A stretch of DNA of 64,000 bases from Alteromonadaceae bacterium (lineage in GTDB: Bacteria > Pseudomonadota > Gammaproteobacteria > Enterobacterales > Alteromonadaceae), in the NCBI GenBank assembly GCA_016765535.1, contig JAESPQ010000056.1, positions 263 through 64,262 on the forward strand, written 5' to 3'. The notes under the pieces are model-generated. The model did no database searches. It was not told where the DNA came from and was given only the letters and a program-made list of their open reading frames with translations. Positions 25,389 through 34,593 of this stretch are shown one piece after another. The translations under genes were made by a program, and so were the position numbers. Each line of letters begins with the position of its first letter. Position 1 is the stretch's first letter.

Positions 25389-26740
25389 TGAAAAATATTT
25401 TTAATGTTATATTGCTTGTCGCCGCAACAATGACTACCGGTATGTCAGTTTCTGCTTCAGCGAATCAATTAGATGACTTATTAAAGCAAGTTAAAAATGA
25501 TCGCATTTCAGTGGCTCATATTGATAAAAAACGTGAAGCTGAATTTAAATCTGCCCGCGCAGACAAGCAAGCTTTACTAAATAAAGCGAAAAGAGCGTTA
25601 GCAAAACAACATTCTCGTAATGATCGTTTAACTAGAGAGTATTCTGCTAACGAAATAACGTTGTCACAAAAAGCGGTTGAATTAGATGCGGCTACTGGTA
25701 CGTTAGGTGAAATGTTTGGTGTTAGTCGTGGCGCTGCAGCAAGTGCCTCAGGTACTATTGCTACGTCAATTGTTAGTGCTGAGCATCCTGGTCGTGGTGA
25801 AGTATTAAACCGTATTGCTAACGCTAAAGAAATTCCATCTTTGTCAGATCTTGAAGAATTATGGTTTGCTTTACAAACTGAAATGACTGAGTCAGGCAAA
25901 GTGTCTAGATTTACCACTGAAGTAACTAATTTAGATGGGACTAAATCTTCTGAAACAGTCGCTCGTATTGGTACTTTTAACTTGGTTTCAGACAATGGTT
26001 ATTTAAACTACAATGTTGGTTTAGGTCAAGTTCAGCCATTAGCAAAACAACCAGCAGGTTACATTGAAAGTACCGCAGTAGATTATTTTAATACTACTTC
26101 TGGTTACGCGCCTTTATATGTTGATCCTTCTCGTGGTGCTATTTTAGCGCTTGAAACACGTAAGAAAAACTTAATTGAGTTTTACCATGAAGGTGGCGAT
26201 GTTGGTTATGTTATCACTGTATTGTTCTTTATTGGTATGTTGATTGCTCTTGAACGTATGATTGTACTTAGTGCCATGGCTTCAAAAATGAAGGCACAAG
26301 AGAAAAACATGTCTCAACCTAATGAGAATAATCCTCTAGGTCGTTTACTTAAAGTTTATTACGACAACAAGGCTACAGATGTTGAAACCTTAGAGTTAAA
26401 ACTTGATGAAGCGGTTATGCGTGAAACACCACAAATTGACCGTGGTATTAGTTTAATTAAAATGTTTGCTGCTATGGCACCATTATTAGGTTTGTTAGGT
26501 ACGGTTATCGGTATGATTTTAACCTTCCAAACAATTACTTTGTTTGGTACAGGTGACCCTAAAATTATGGCGGGTAATATCTCATTAGCACTAGTAACAA
26601 CAGCGCTTGGTTTGATTGCTGCATTACCTCTTATTTTGGTACACAGTATGATTATGTCTAAAGCGAAAGCAATCTTAAATAAATTAGACGAACAAAGTAT
26701 TGGTCTAATCGCTGCGATTGCAGAGAAGGAGTCAGTATAA
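25388..26740 (+). CDS. TtpC-like MotA/TolQ/ExbB family protein
   Basis: This 450-residue protein has a signal segment, a periplasmic coiled coil and a globular region (about 25-250), then three membrane spans with the MotA/TolQ/ExbB motif (MFAAMAPLLGLLGTVIGMI). The long periplasmic extension separates it from ordinary ExbB and matches TtpC of Vibrio TonB2 systems, which is required with ExbB2/ExbD2/TonB2. It overlaps the genes on both sides by one base (TAATG), giving tight translational coupling. Confidence 0.92.
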   Translation: MKNIFNVILLVAATMTTGMSVSASANQLDDLLKQVKNDRISVAHIDKKREAEFKSARADKQALLNKAKRALAKQHSRNDRLTREYSANEITLSQKAVELDAATGTLGEMFGVSRGAAASASGTIATSIVSAEHPGRGEVLNRIANAKEIPSLSDLEELWFALQTEMTESGKVSRFTTEVTNLDGTKSSETVARIGTFNLVSDNGYLNYNVGLGQVQPLAKQPAGYIESTAVDYFNTTSGYAPLYVDPSRGAILALETRKKNLIEFYHEGGDVGYVITVLFFIGMLIALERMIVLSAMASKMKAQEKNMSQPNENNPLGRLLKVYYDNKATDVETLELKLDEAVMRETPQIDRGISLIKMFAAMAPLLGLLGTVIGMILTFQTITLFGTGDPKIMAGNISLALVTTALGLIAALPLILVHSMIMSKAKAILNKLDEQSIGLIAAIAEKESV

Positions 26741-27264
26741 TGTTATTCCTGATAGAGATTTGGGAATCTGTCAGGGGTTTTTTAGCGACGGGTGGTAGTG
26801 TTTTATATTTTGTTGCCCTCGCTCTATTTCTCATGTGGATTCTTATGGTAGATCGTTATTGGTTCTTATCACGAGAATATCCAGCAATTAGAAACAGTAT
26901 TGTTTCTCGTTGGGATGCTCGTGAAGATACAACTTCATGGTATGCACATAGAATTAGAGAAACTTGGATTTCCGAAAATAACGAAATGCTTGAGCGTAAT
27001 ATGATCACTATCAAAACCTTAGTAGCTATGTGTCCGTTAATCGGCTTATTAGGTACAGTAACAGGTATGATAGGGGTATTTGAAGTGATGGCACAACAAG
27101 GTACAGGTAATCCGCGCTTAATGGCTGCGGGTATATCGATGGCAACAATTCCGACAATGGCGGGTATGGTTGCTGCATTATCAGGTGTGTTTTTTAGTTC
27201 AAGATTAGACGCAAAAGTTAAACTAGCAAAGGCTAAACTAGTTGATAGTTTACCTCATCACTAG
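26740..27264 (+). CDS. exbB: ExbB-like proton channel subunit
   Basis: This 174-residue inner-membrane protein has three spans and the channel motif MCPLIGLLGTVTGMIGVFEVM, with SMATIPTMAGMVAAL in the last span. With ExbD it uses the proton gradient to energise TonB. It is the short, classical ExbB2 form, as opposed to the extended TtpC upstream. Twelve bases separate it from exbD. Confidence 0.95.
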   Translation: MLFLIEIWESVRGFLATGGSVLYFVALALFLMWILMVDRYWFLSREYPAIRNSIVSRWDAREDTTSWYAHRIRETWISENNEMLERNMITIKTLVAMCPLIGLLGTVTGMIGVFEVMAQQGTGNPRLMAAGISMATIPTMAGMVAALSGVFFSSRLDAKVKLAKAKLVDSLPHH

Positions 27265-27276
27265 AGAGATATTCGA

Positions 27277-27681
27277 ATGGCACGTAAACGTATTCGCGAA
27301 GATGACGAAGCAGAAATAGATATGACTCCAATGTTGGATATCGTATTTATTATGTTGATATTCTTCATTGTAACCACCTCTTTTGTTAAAGAAGCAGGTA
27401 TTGAAGTAAATAAACCAAAAGCAGCACATCAAACTAAACAAAAATCAGCTAATATTTTTATTGCGATTAAAGATACAGGTGAAGTTTGGATGGATAAACG
27501 TCGTGTTGATATTGAGCGCGTTGGTGCTACAATTGAAAAAATGTTAGCAGAGCAGCCTACTGACGTGATTATAATTCAAGCTGACAAAGACGCTAAACAT
27601 GGTGTTGTTGTTAAAGTGATGGATGCAATCAAAGACGCAGGAAGTAACTTGAGAATTTCTATTGCTGCAGCTAAGGATTAA
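27277..27681 (+). CDS. exbD: ExbD-like TonB energiser subunit
   Basis: This 134-residue protein has a short cytosolic N-terminus, one span and a periplasmic domain. The motif IDMTPMLDIVFIMLIFFIVT contains the proton-carrying Asp. FVKEAGIEVNKPKA follows, and the periplasmic domain resembles TolR/ExbD. A ribosome site (AGAGA) precedes the ATG. Confidence 0.95.
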   Translation: MARKRIREDDEAEIDMTPMLDIVFIMLIFFIVTTSFVKEAGIEVNKPKAAHQTKQKSANIFIAIKDTGEVWMDKRRVDIERVGATIEKMLAEQPTDVIIIQADKDAKHGVVVKVMDAIKDAGSNLRISIAAAKD

Positions 27682-27684
27682 CGT

Positions 27685-28302
27685 ATGGTTCGCTTGTTAG
27701 TATCAATACTATTAGGCGCATTGGTAACCTTTACTTTGTTTTTTTTCATGGCCTTTCTTGTCACTAATACTGATAGAGTTAAAGAAGAAAAGTTAGAAAA
27801 TATAATCGTAGAAGTTAACACTACGCCACCTAAGTCGTCAGTAGAACAACGTCGCCGTGTTCCACCGCCACCGCCACCGCCGCCTAAAGCGCCACCTAAA
27901 GCTCAGGCACCTGAGCCTGATGTGAGTAATGATAACAGTGGAATAAGTTTTAACTTACCGACTGTACAATTAGCGGGTGCGTCAGCAGGTATGTCAGCAC
28001 CAGGTAGTGGTTTTGGACGTGATGGTGAAGCGACGCCTATCGTGCGCATTGAGCCTAAATATCCAATTCAAGCCGCTCGTGATGGTAAAGAAGGTTGGGT
28101 TAAACTTTCATTTACTATCAATGAAATTGGTGGTGTTGAAGATGTTAAGGTTATTGAAGCTAAACCTAAACGTGTTTTCGATAAAGAGGCCAAGCGTGCT
28201 CTGCGTAGATGGAAATACAGACCAAAAGTTGTTGATGGTAAGCCACAAAAACAATTTGGTTTAGCGGTACAATTAGACTTTAAAATGGATGGAGGTAAGT
28301 AA
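27685..28302 (+). CDS. tonB: TonB family protein (TonB2 type)
   Basis: This 205-residue protein has one N-terminal span (about 7-29), a short proline-rich stretch (PPPPPPPKAPPKAQAPEP), and a C-terminal TonB domain with the YPIQAARDGKEGWVKLSFTI motif. It transmits the energy to outer-membrane receptors. The proline spacer is shorter than in classical TonB, as usual for TonB2. Its stop overlaps the next start (TAATG). Confidence 0.94.
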   Translation: MVRLLVSILLGALVTFTLFFFMAFLVTNTDRVKEEKLENIIVEVNTTPPKSSVEQRRRVPPPPPPPPKAPPKAQAPEPDVSNDNSGISFNLPTVQLAGASAGMSAPGSGFGRDGEATPIVRIEPKYPIQAARDGKEGWVKLSFTINEIGGVEDVKVIEAKPKRVFDKEAKRALRRWKYRPKVVDGKPQKQFGLAVQLDFKMDGGK

Positions 28303-29564
28303 TGTTTAAAAAAGTATTAACCTCTGTTGTCGTAATTGCTTCTTTGTTAGTTATTCAGTTGCCAACAGCATCTACTGCTGTGGCAGCGCAAGCTAAACAA
28401 GAGAAGAAGCAAAAGCGTAAAACACGTTTAGTTGGTCCTTCAGTAGGTAAAAAAGTGGGTAGAGCTTTTGAGCTTTATAGCGCCGATGATATTCCTGGTG
28501 CGTTAGTGCTGCTTTTAGATATAAATGCTAAAAAAGGCTACGACAAAGCTTATGTAGACCGTTTTATTGCGATTATGTATGCAACTAAAGGCGATTTAGA
28601 AAAGCAAGCCATTAAATATCTAAAATTAGCTATAGCACCTGATATTCTTAATGAAAATGATCAGGGCGAAGCATTAAAATTACTTGCAGATTTGCAAATG
28701 CAAACCTCAAAATTTAAAAATGCTTTGAAAAACTATAAACGCTGGATGGACTTTACAGGTAAAGAAGATGGCGCTACTTATGTAAAAATAGCACAAGCTT
28801 ATTATTCGCTGAAACAATTAGATAAAATGATTGTACCAGCAGATAAAGCGATTGTTTTACAAAAAGCTAAGCCAAATCAAAACCCGTATATCTTAAAAAT
28901 ACAATCTTATTATGAACGTAAGATGTATAAAAAAGCGATTAAAGTACTAGAACAAGTAGTACAAGTTTTTCCTGATAAAAAACAATGGTGGACTCGTTTA
29001 GGCATGTTCTATATGTTGACGGAAAATTATCCAAAAGCATTAGCAACATTAGATTTAGCGTATAAACAAGGATATCTTGAAAAAGGTTCTGAAATTAAAA
29101 CGTTAGCTAATTTATATGCGTCAAATGAAATACCGTACCAATCAGCTAGAATTTTAGAAAAAGCTATCGCATCAGGTAAAGTTAAACGTGATGATTCAAC
29201 GATTGCACGTATAGCTAATTCTTGGCATGCTGCTCAAAATATTGATAAAGCAGCTAAGTATTATGGTGAACTTGCTAAAATGACAGGCAAAGCAAAGCAT
29301 TATCGTAAACAGGGCATGTTGTTAAAACAAGATGAACAGTTTACTAAAGCGATTGTTGCCTTTAAGAAAGCATTGGACTTAGGTTCTAAAAACGTTGGTA
29401 AAATACAAATGTCACTTGCTGAATCATACTTTTATTTAGAAAAGTATAAAAAATCTTACGCTGCTATTAAAAAAGCAATGAAAGATCCAAAATCACGCAG
29501 AGCGGCTAAAAGTTGGGTATCGTTTATTAAAGATACGGCCTTACGTAAAAAAGTTAAGTTATAA
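28302..29564 (+). CDS. TPR protein of the TonB2-type operon
   Basis: This 420-residue secreted or periplasmic protein has a signal peptide (1-30) and tetratricopeptide-like helices throughout (e.g. WWTRLGMFYMLTENYPKALA, FTKAIVAFKKALDLGS). TPR proteins close many TonB2/TtpC operons, and this is the last gene, followed by a strong terminator. It likely scaffolds the complex. The Lys-rich charge pattern is notable. Confidence 0.9.
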   Translation: MFKKVLTSVVVIASLLVIQLPTASTAVAAQAKQEKKQKRKTRLVGPSVGKKVGRAFELYSADDIPGALVLLLDINAKKGYDKAYVDRFIAIMYATKGDLEKQAIKYLKLAIAPDILNENDQGEALKLLADLQMQTSKFKNALKNYKRWMDFTGKEDGATYVKIAQAYYSLKQLDKMIVPADKAIVLQKAKPNQNPYILKIQSYYERKMYKKAIKVLEQVVQVFPDKKQWWTRLGMFYMLTENYPKALATLDLAYKQGYLEKGSEIKTLANLYASNEIPYQSARILEKAIASGKVKRDDSTIARIANSWHAAQNIDKAAKYYGELAKMTGKAKHYRKQGMLLKQDEQFTKAIVAFKKALDLGSKNVGKIQMSLAESYFYLEKYKKSYAAIKKAMKDPKSRRAAKSWVSFIKDTALRKKVKL

Positions 29565-29592
29565 TTTTAAATTAGCTTTTAACTTCAAGTGT

Positions 29593-29620
29593 AAAAAACC
29601 AGTCTATTGACTGGTTTTTT
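29593..29620. terminator. Terminator between TPR gene and dusC
   Basis: AAAAAACCAGTC and GACTGGTTTTTT form a perfect 12-bp stem with a four-base loop. It serves the converging genes on both strands. Confidence 0.9.
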
Positions 29621-29646
29621 TATGTTTTAAAATAATGTTGAAAAAA

Positions 29647-30594
29647 TCAACTGATTTTATTGATCTCACGCATAATGTCGTCTTTGTTTTTCAAGGTTTT
29701 TATCGCGTTAAAAAGTTGTTCCGCTTGTGGATATTGTATTTTTAAATATCTTAACCACTGCTTTAATCGACTAGAAAAATAAAAGCTTTTTTCTCCTTGT
29801 TGTTCTAATTCACAATAACGTTTAAACACAACACATAGTTTAGGCCAACTCATTGGCGTAGCATTATCTTTTATGACTGCGGCTAAATTAGGTAATGCGA
29901 GTACACCTCGTCCGAGCATTAAATGTGGGGTTTTTGCTTGCATGATGCAATTTTTAGCATCGGTTAAACTCCAAATCTCACCATTAGCAACAATATCAAT
30001 TTTATTATGATGAGGTAATTTCCCTATTAAATCCCAATATGCAGGGGGGCGATAGCCATGTGATTTTGTGCGTGCGTGAATAGTTAATAAATTTGCATTT
30101 GCTTGTACAACAGCATCAACAATTTCATTAAAGAGTGAACTATCTTCAAAACCTAACCTTATTTTAACGCTAACGCATTGGCTTCTTTCTAATGAATTTT
30201 TAACATTACTCACTATTTGATAAATAGTTTCGGGTGATTTTAATAGAACGGCACCGCCTTTGTTTTTATTCACTGTTTTTGCTGGACAACCAAAATTAAG
30301 ATCAATACCGTTAGAGCCTAACTCAATAGCTCGTACTGCATTTTCGGCAAGCCAGTTACTATCTTGCCCCAATAATTGAATTCGAATAGGGACACCTGAC
30401 TGGGTTGCTCCCCCTTGGCACAATTCAGGGCTTAAACGATGAAAAACACGTTCTGGTAATAAACTATCAACAATACGGATAAATTCCGTTATGCATAAGT
30501 CAAATGGATTCAAGGAGGTAAGTAGTTCCCGCATTAAATGATCTAATACACCTTCCATCGGGGCTAAAATAAGTTGACTATCGGTTAAATTCAT
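29647..30594 (-). CDS. dusC: tRNA-dihydrouridine(16) synthase DusC
   Basis: This 315-residue FMN enzyme reduces U16 of tRNA to dihydrouridine. Features are LAPMEGVLDHLMREL at the N-terminus, the catalytic Cys in LNFGCPAKTVNKNKGGAVLL, IHARTKSHGYRPPAYW (FMN-binding) and a GRGVLALPNL segment. The PMEGV and CPAKTVNKNKGG versions favour DusC over DusA or DusB. The length fits. Monocistronic. Confidence 0.94.
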   Translation of the reverse strand: MNLTDSQLILAPMEGVLDHLMRELLTSLNPFDLCITEFIRIVDSLLPERVFHRLSPELCQGGATQSGVPIRIQLLGQDSNWLAENAVRAIELGSNGIDLNFGCPAKTVNKNKGGAVLLKSPETIYQIVSNVKNSLERSQCVSVKIRLGFEDSSLFNEIVDAVVQANANLLTIHARTKSHGYRPPAYWDLIGKLPHHNKIDIVANGEIWSLTDAKNCIMQAKTPHLMLGRGVLALPNLAAVIKDNATPMSWPKLCVVFKRYCELEQQGEKSFYFSSRLKQWLRYLKIQYPQAEQLFNAIKTLKNKDDIMREINKIS

Positions 30595-30747
30595 CTACAT
30601 TCTATACTATCAAGTGGCGGTGTATTCTACTGGCATCGTAAATAAAATAAAAATTATAATTTTTACGAAATTTATTTTAATGCTTGATGGTCTTTGTAAA
30701 AAGCTATAACTTATTGTAGTCTTTATTAAAATATAGAAGGGAAAAAC

Positions 30748-31179
30748 ATGAAATTATTAAAAAAATCATCAATCGTAGCATTAAGCGGTGCATTATTATT
30801 AACAATGTTTGCTAGCGCATCTGTAAAAGCTGAAACTAATCCATTTTCGTCACATGACTTAACCACTGTTTCTATCGCGGGTGGTAGCGGTAAGTGCGGT
30901 GAAGGTAAAATGGATAAAGAGAAAATGGATAAAGAAAAAGCTAAATGTGGTGAAGGCAAAATGAAAAAAGCGCATAAAAAAGCCAAGTGTGGTGAAGGTA
31001 AATGTGGCGAAGGCAAAATGAAAAAAGCTCATGCAAAAGCCAAAGGTAAATGTGGCGAAGGTAAAATGAAAAAAGCTGAAGGCAAATGCGGTGAAGGCAA
31101 AATGAAAAAAGCTGAAGGCAAATGCGGTGAAAGTAAAATGAAAAAATCAAAATGCGGTGAAGGTAAAATGAAAAAATAA
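30748..31179 (+). CDS. HvfA-like Cys-repeat precursor peptide
   Basis: This 143-residue secreted peptide has a signal segment (1-28) and then eight CG(E) repeats of the form KCGEGKMKKA, some with the exact EGKCG pattern. It resembles HvfA, the precursor of copper-related RiPPs whose Cys are converted to thiooxazole or oxazolone groups by an MNIO (DUF692) enzyme. The partners hvfB and hvfC are not next to it here, so it is an orphan unless they lie elsewhere. The stop codon truncates a ninth repeat through a one-base deletion (31178 region). It is monocistronic, with its own terminator. Confidence 0.8.
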   Translation: MKLLKKSSIVALSGALLLTMFASASVKAETNPFSSHDLTTVSIAGGSGKCGEGKMDKEKMDKEKAKCGEGKMKKAHKKAKCGEGKCGEGKMKKAHAKAKGKCGEGKMKKAEGKCGEGKMKKAEGKCGESKMKKSKCGEGKMKK

Positions 31180-31241
31180 AATGTGGTAAAGATAAATAAT
31201 CACCTCATTTTATACCTAAGTGATTTAGGTTTGTCTCAAAT

Positions 31242-31272
31242 AAAAAGGCTAGCTTGAAATAGCTAGCTTTTT
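31242..31272 (+). terminator. Terminator of the HvfA-like gene
   Basis: AAAAAGGCTAGCT and AGCTAGCTTTTT form a stem of about 12 bp with a short loop, ending in T5. It lies 62 bases after the stop. Confidence 0.85.
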
Positions 31273-31273
31273 A

Positions 31274-31346
31274 GATCCTGAAACAAGTTCAGAATGACAG
31301 TGGTAAAGCTTAAAGAACCCCCAATATTACGCTACTGTCATGCTGA
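31274..31346. repeat. REP-like inverted repeat
   Basis: TCAGAATGACAGT (31289-31301) and ACTGTCATGCTGA (31334-31346) are inverted with one mismatch. The left flank GATCCTGAAACAAGTTCA is of a kind often dispersed in related genomes. It looks like an intergenic repeat element; copy number cannot be judged here. Confidence 0.5.
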
Positions 31347-31377
31347 CGAAGGTCACTGTCTTATCTTAGTACGCTTC

Positions 31378-31674
31378 TTAAACTTTAGGTATTCTAATTT
31401 TTTTCTCTTCACTTTGGCGATATATGATCAACGTTTTACCGATCACTTGTATTTTAGTTGATTTCGTTTCACGACATATTGCCTCAATAATTAAAGCTTT
31501 GTTTTCTTTATCATCAGTTGGAATTTTTACTTTGATTAATTCGTGATGATTTAGTGCATAGTCGATTTCTGCTATAACCGCTTCAGTTAAACCATTTGAG
31601 CCTAATAAAACAATAGGTTTTAATGAGTGTGCCAGCCCTTTTAAGTGCTGTATTTGTTTTTTATTTAAAGTCAT
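31378..31674 (-). CDS. yhbY: RNA-binding CRM-domain protein YhbY
   Basis: This 98-residue protein forms a single CRM domain (LNKKQIQHLKGLAHSLKPIVLLGSNGLTEAV, then HHELIKVKIP). It associates with the large ribosomal subunit during assembly. It is divergent from rlmE, the arrangement known from enterobacteria. The length is standard. Confidence 0.94.
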   Translation of the reverse strand: MTLNKKQIQHLKGLAHSLKPIVLLGSNGLTEAVIAEIDYALNHHELIKVKIPTDDKENKALIIEAICRETKSTKIQVIGKTLIIYRQSEEKKIRIPKV

Positions 31675-31766
31675 TTATAAATTTCGTTACAAGTTAGCTT
31701 GAATTAAAGGCATTTTACCACCATCTTGTTAATACTATCCATTTTTATACTTAAATTTTAATTTTT

Positions 31767-32393
31767 ATGAGCAAAAAAAAATTAACCGCAAGCAGTGCTC
31801 GTTGGATGCAAGAGCATTTTGACGATGAATATGTAAAAAAGGCTCAACGTTTAGGCTTACGTTCTCGTGCAGTGTTTAAATTAGAAGAGATAAATAATAA
31901 AGATAAATTATTAAGAACAGGCATGAAAGTTGTCGATTTAGGTGCAGCACCAGGCGGTTGGTCTGAATATGCAGCAAAAGTTGTCGGTGATAAAGGGCAA
32001 GTGGTTGCTTGTGATATTTTATCGATGGATCCTATTGCCGGTGTTGATTTTCTTGAAGGTGATTTTCGTGAAGATGCAGTCTTAGATGCCTTACTCAATA
32101 AAATAGGTGGTCAGAATATTGATGTAGTGATGTCAGATATGGCTGCAAATATGACGGGTAACGAAAGCGCTGACTCAGCACGAAGTATGTATTTAGTCGA
32201 ACTCGCTTTAGAAATGTGTGATCAAGTGTTGAAAAAAAATGGGGCTTTTGTCGTTAAAGTGTTTCAAGGCGAAGGATTTGAACAATTCATGAAAGAGGTA
32301 AAACAAGCCTTTAAAACGGTTAGAACCCGTAAACCTGAATCATCAAGAGCCAGATCTCGTGAGGTTTACATTGTTGCTACGGGCTTTAAATAG
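31767..32393 (+). CDS. rlmE: 23S rRNA (uridine-2552-2'-O) methyltransferase RlmE
   Basis: This 208-residue SAM-dependent enzyme (also FtsJ/RrmJ) methylates U2552 of 23S rRNA. The start [26 protein letters not shown] is characteristic. The SAM motif is [14 protein letters not shown], and the K-D-K-E catalytic set is represented by residues in [12 protein letters not shown] and [10 protein letters not shown]. It is followed by ftsH as in E. coli. Confidence 0.97.
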   Translation: MSKKKLTASSARWMQEHFDDEYVKKAQRLGLRSRAVFKLEEINNKDKLLRTGMKVVDLGAAPGGWSEYAAKVVGDKGQVVACDILSMDPIAGVDFLEGDFREDAVLDALLNKIGGQNIDVVMSDMAANMTGNESADSARSMYLVELALEMCDQVLKKNGAFVVKVFQGEGFEQFMKEVKQAFKTVRTRKPESSRARSREVYIVATGFK

Positions 32394-32549
32394 CCAAAAA
32401 ATGATTTTTAGGTAACAAGTTGCAACAACTTGTCGATGGCTTTATGTAGTAAGCCGCTTTAAATTGTAGTAAATTAGCGAATAGTTTTAAGTGAATAATG
32501 AACAGTATGCAAATTTTAATTTTATCAACAACCCCAAGAGGTCATTAAG

Positions 32550-34484
32550 TTGAGCGATATGGCAAAAAATCTTATTTTATGGTTAGTAATAGCTGTAGTT
32601 CTGATGACAGTATTTCAGAGCTTTGCTCCTAACAGTAGCAATAATCAACCGCTAGATTACACACGTTTTGTTCAAGAAGTACGTCAAGGACAAATTAGAG
32701 ATGCAACCATTGATCGCAATGGAGTGGTTAAAGGCACTAAACGTAGTGGCGAAGACTTTGTTACGGTTATTCCTGGTGGTTACGATCGTGATTTAATTAA
32801 TGACTTAGTTAAACAAGGTGTACGTGCGACAGGTAAATTGCCTGAAGAACAAAGCCTATTAACCAGTATTCTTATTTCTTGGTTTCCAATGTTATTGCTT
32901 ATCGGTGTGTGGATATTTTTCATGCGTCAAATGCAAGGTGGTGGTGGTAAGGGCGCCATGTCTTTTGGTAAATCTAAAGCACGTCAATTGAGCGAAGATC
33001 AAATTAAAACTACTTTTGCTGACGTTGCAGGTTGTGATGAAGCCAAAGAAGAAGTTGCTGAATTAGTCGATTATTTGAGAGAACCTTCTAAGTTTCAAAA
33101 GCTTGGTGGTCGTATTCCTTCAGGAATTTTATTAATAGGTCAACCAGGTACGGGTAAAACCTTATTAGCTAAAGCCATCGCTGGTGAAGCCAAAGTGCCA
33201 TTTTTTACTATTTCAGGTTCTGATTTTGTTGAAATGTTTGTTGGTGTCGGTGCTTCACGGGTTCGTGATATGTTTGAACAAGCAAAAAAAGCAGCGCCTT
33301 GTATTATTTTTATCGATGAAATTGATGCGGTAGGCCGTCAACGTGGTGCGGGTTTAGGTGGTGGGCACGATGAACGTGAACAAACCTTGAATCAAATGCT
33401 GGTTGAAATGGATGGTTTTGAAGGTAATGAGGGCGTTATTGTTATTGCCGCTACTAACCGTCCTGATGTACTTGATCCCGCTTTATTACGTCCAGGTCGT
33501 TTTGACCGTCAAGTAACGGTAGGCTTACCTGATATTCGTGGCCGTGAACAAATTCTTAAAGTACATATGCGTAAAGTGCCATTAGCTGATGATGTTAAAG
33601 CATCGGTTATCGCTCGTGGTACACCGGGGTTTTCTGGTGCTGACTTAGCCAATTTAGTTAATGAAGCGGCGCTATGTGCTGCTCGTGGACTACGTAAATT
33701 AGTGTCAATGAGTGAGTTTGATCAAGCGAAAGACAAAATAATGATGGGCTCAGAGCGTCGTTCTATGGTGATGAGTGAAAAAGAAAAAGCAATGACGGCT
33801 TATCATGAAGCCGGTCATGCTATTGTTGGTCGTTTAGTGCCTGATCATGATCCTGTGTATAAAGTAAGTATTATTCCTCGTGGACGTGCTTTGGGTGTGA
33901 CCATGTACTTACCTGAACAAGACAGAATTAGTCATTCTAAAGAACATTTAGAAAGCATGATTTCAAGTCTTTACGGTGGTCGAATTGCGGAAGAAATTAT
34001 TTTTGGTCGTGAAAAAGTTTCAACGGGTGCATCAAATGATATTGAGCGCGCTACTGATATTGCCCGCAAAATGGTAACTCAATGGGGCTTATCTGAAAAA
34101 ATGGGACCGATGCTTTATGCTGAAGAAGAAGGTGAAGTATTCTTAGGTCGTACTTCGGCAAAAAGTTTACACATGTCGGATGACACAGCGAAAATGATTG
34201 ATGCTGAAGTTAAAGAGTTTATTAATCGTAATTATCAGCGCGCTGAAACCATGTTAACGGAAAATATGGATGTATTACACTCGATGAAAGAGGCATTAAT
34301 GAAATATGAAACCATTGATGCCAGTCAAATTGATGATTTGATGGCTCGTCGTGAAGTACGACCACCTGTTGATCCAAGTGAGAATAAAAAATCAGATCCA
34401 AAAGGGCCAACTGCTTCTGCTAGTAAAGATAGCGCAGAGATCACTCCTGATTTAAATACATCGGATGACATTCCTGTTAAATAA
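32550..34484 (+). CDS. ftsH: ATP-dependent zinc metalloprotease FtsH
   Basis: This membrane protease degrades LpxC, SecY and other proteins. It has two spans (about 7-25 and 101-122), an AAA+ module with Walker A GQPGTGKT (197-204) and Walker B FIDEID, and the zinc motif HEAGH (from residue 418). The Walker A second residue is Gln rather than the usual Pro. The TTG start at 32550 has AGAGG eight bases upstream; an ATG three codons later (32559) would be 17 bases from it, so the TTG is preferred. Length 644. Confidence 0.96.
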   Translation: MSDMAKNLILWLVIAVVLMTVFQSFAPNSSNNQPLDYTRFVQEVRQGQIRDATIDRNGVVKGTKRSGEDFVTVIPGGYDRDLINDLVKQGVRATGKLPEEQSLLTSILISWFPMLLLIGVWIFFMRQMQGGGGKGAMSFGKSKARQLSEDQIKTTFADVAGCDEAKEEVAELVDYLREPSKFQKLGGRIPSGILLIGQPGTGKTLLAKAIAGEAKVPFFTISGSDFVEMFVGVGASRVRDMFEQAKKAAPCIIFIDEIDAVGRQRGAGLGGGHDEREQTLNQMLVEMDGFEGNEGVIVIAATNRPDVLDPALLRPGRFDRQVTVGLPDIRGREQILKVHMRKVPLADDVKASVIARGTPGFSGADLANLVNEAALCAARGLRKLVSMSEFDQAKDKIMMGSERRSMVMSEKEKAMTAYHEAGHAIVGRLVPDHDPVYKVSIIPRGRALGVTMYLPEQDRISHSKEHLESMISSLYGGRIAEEIIFGREKVSTGASNDIERATDIARKMVTQWGLSEKMGPMLYAEEEGEVFLGRTSAKSLHMSDDTAKMIDAEVKEFINRNYQRAETMLTENMDVLHSMKEALMKYETIDASQIDDLMARREVRPPVDPSENKKSDPKGPTASASKDSAEITPDLNTSDDIPVK

Positions 34485-34513
34485 CATTATTAATAAATGT
34501 TAAAATAAAATAT

Positions 34514-34537
34514 AGCCTCGTTATACGAGGCTTTTTT
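34514..34537 (+). terminator. ftsH terminator
   Basis: AGCCTCGT and ACGAGGCT form an 8-bp stem with a three-base loop and T6 tail. Confidence 0.85.
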
Positions 34538-34593
34538 GTAAAGTTAGTCGTTATAAATAATAATTTTAATTCATTAAAAATCTATTTTAAGCT

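Noticed and set aside
30941-31150. Leftward reading frame opposite the Cys-repeat gene
   Set aside because: It arises from the repetitive DNA of the plus-strand gene and has no start signal or family similarity.
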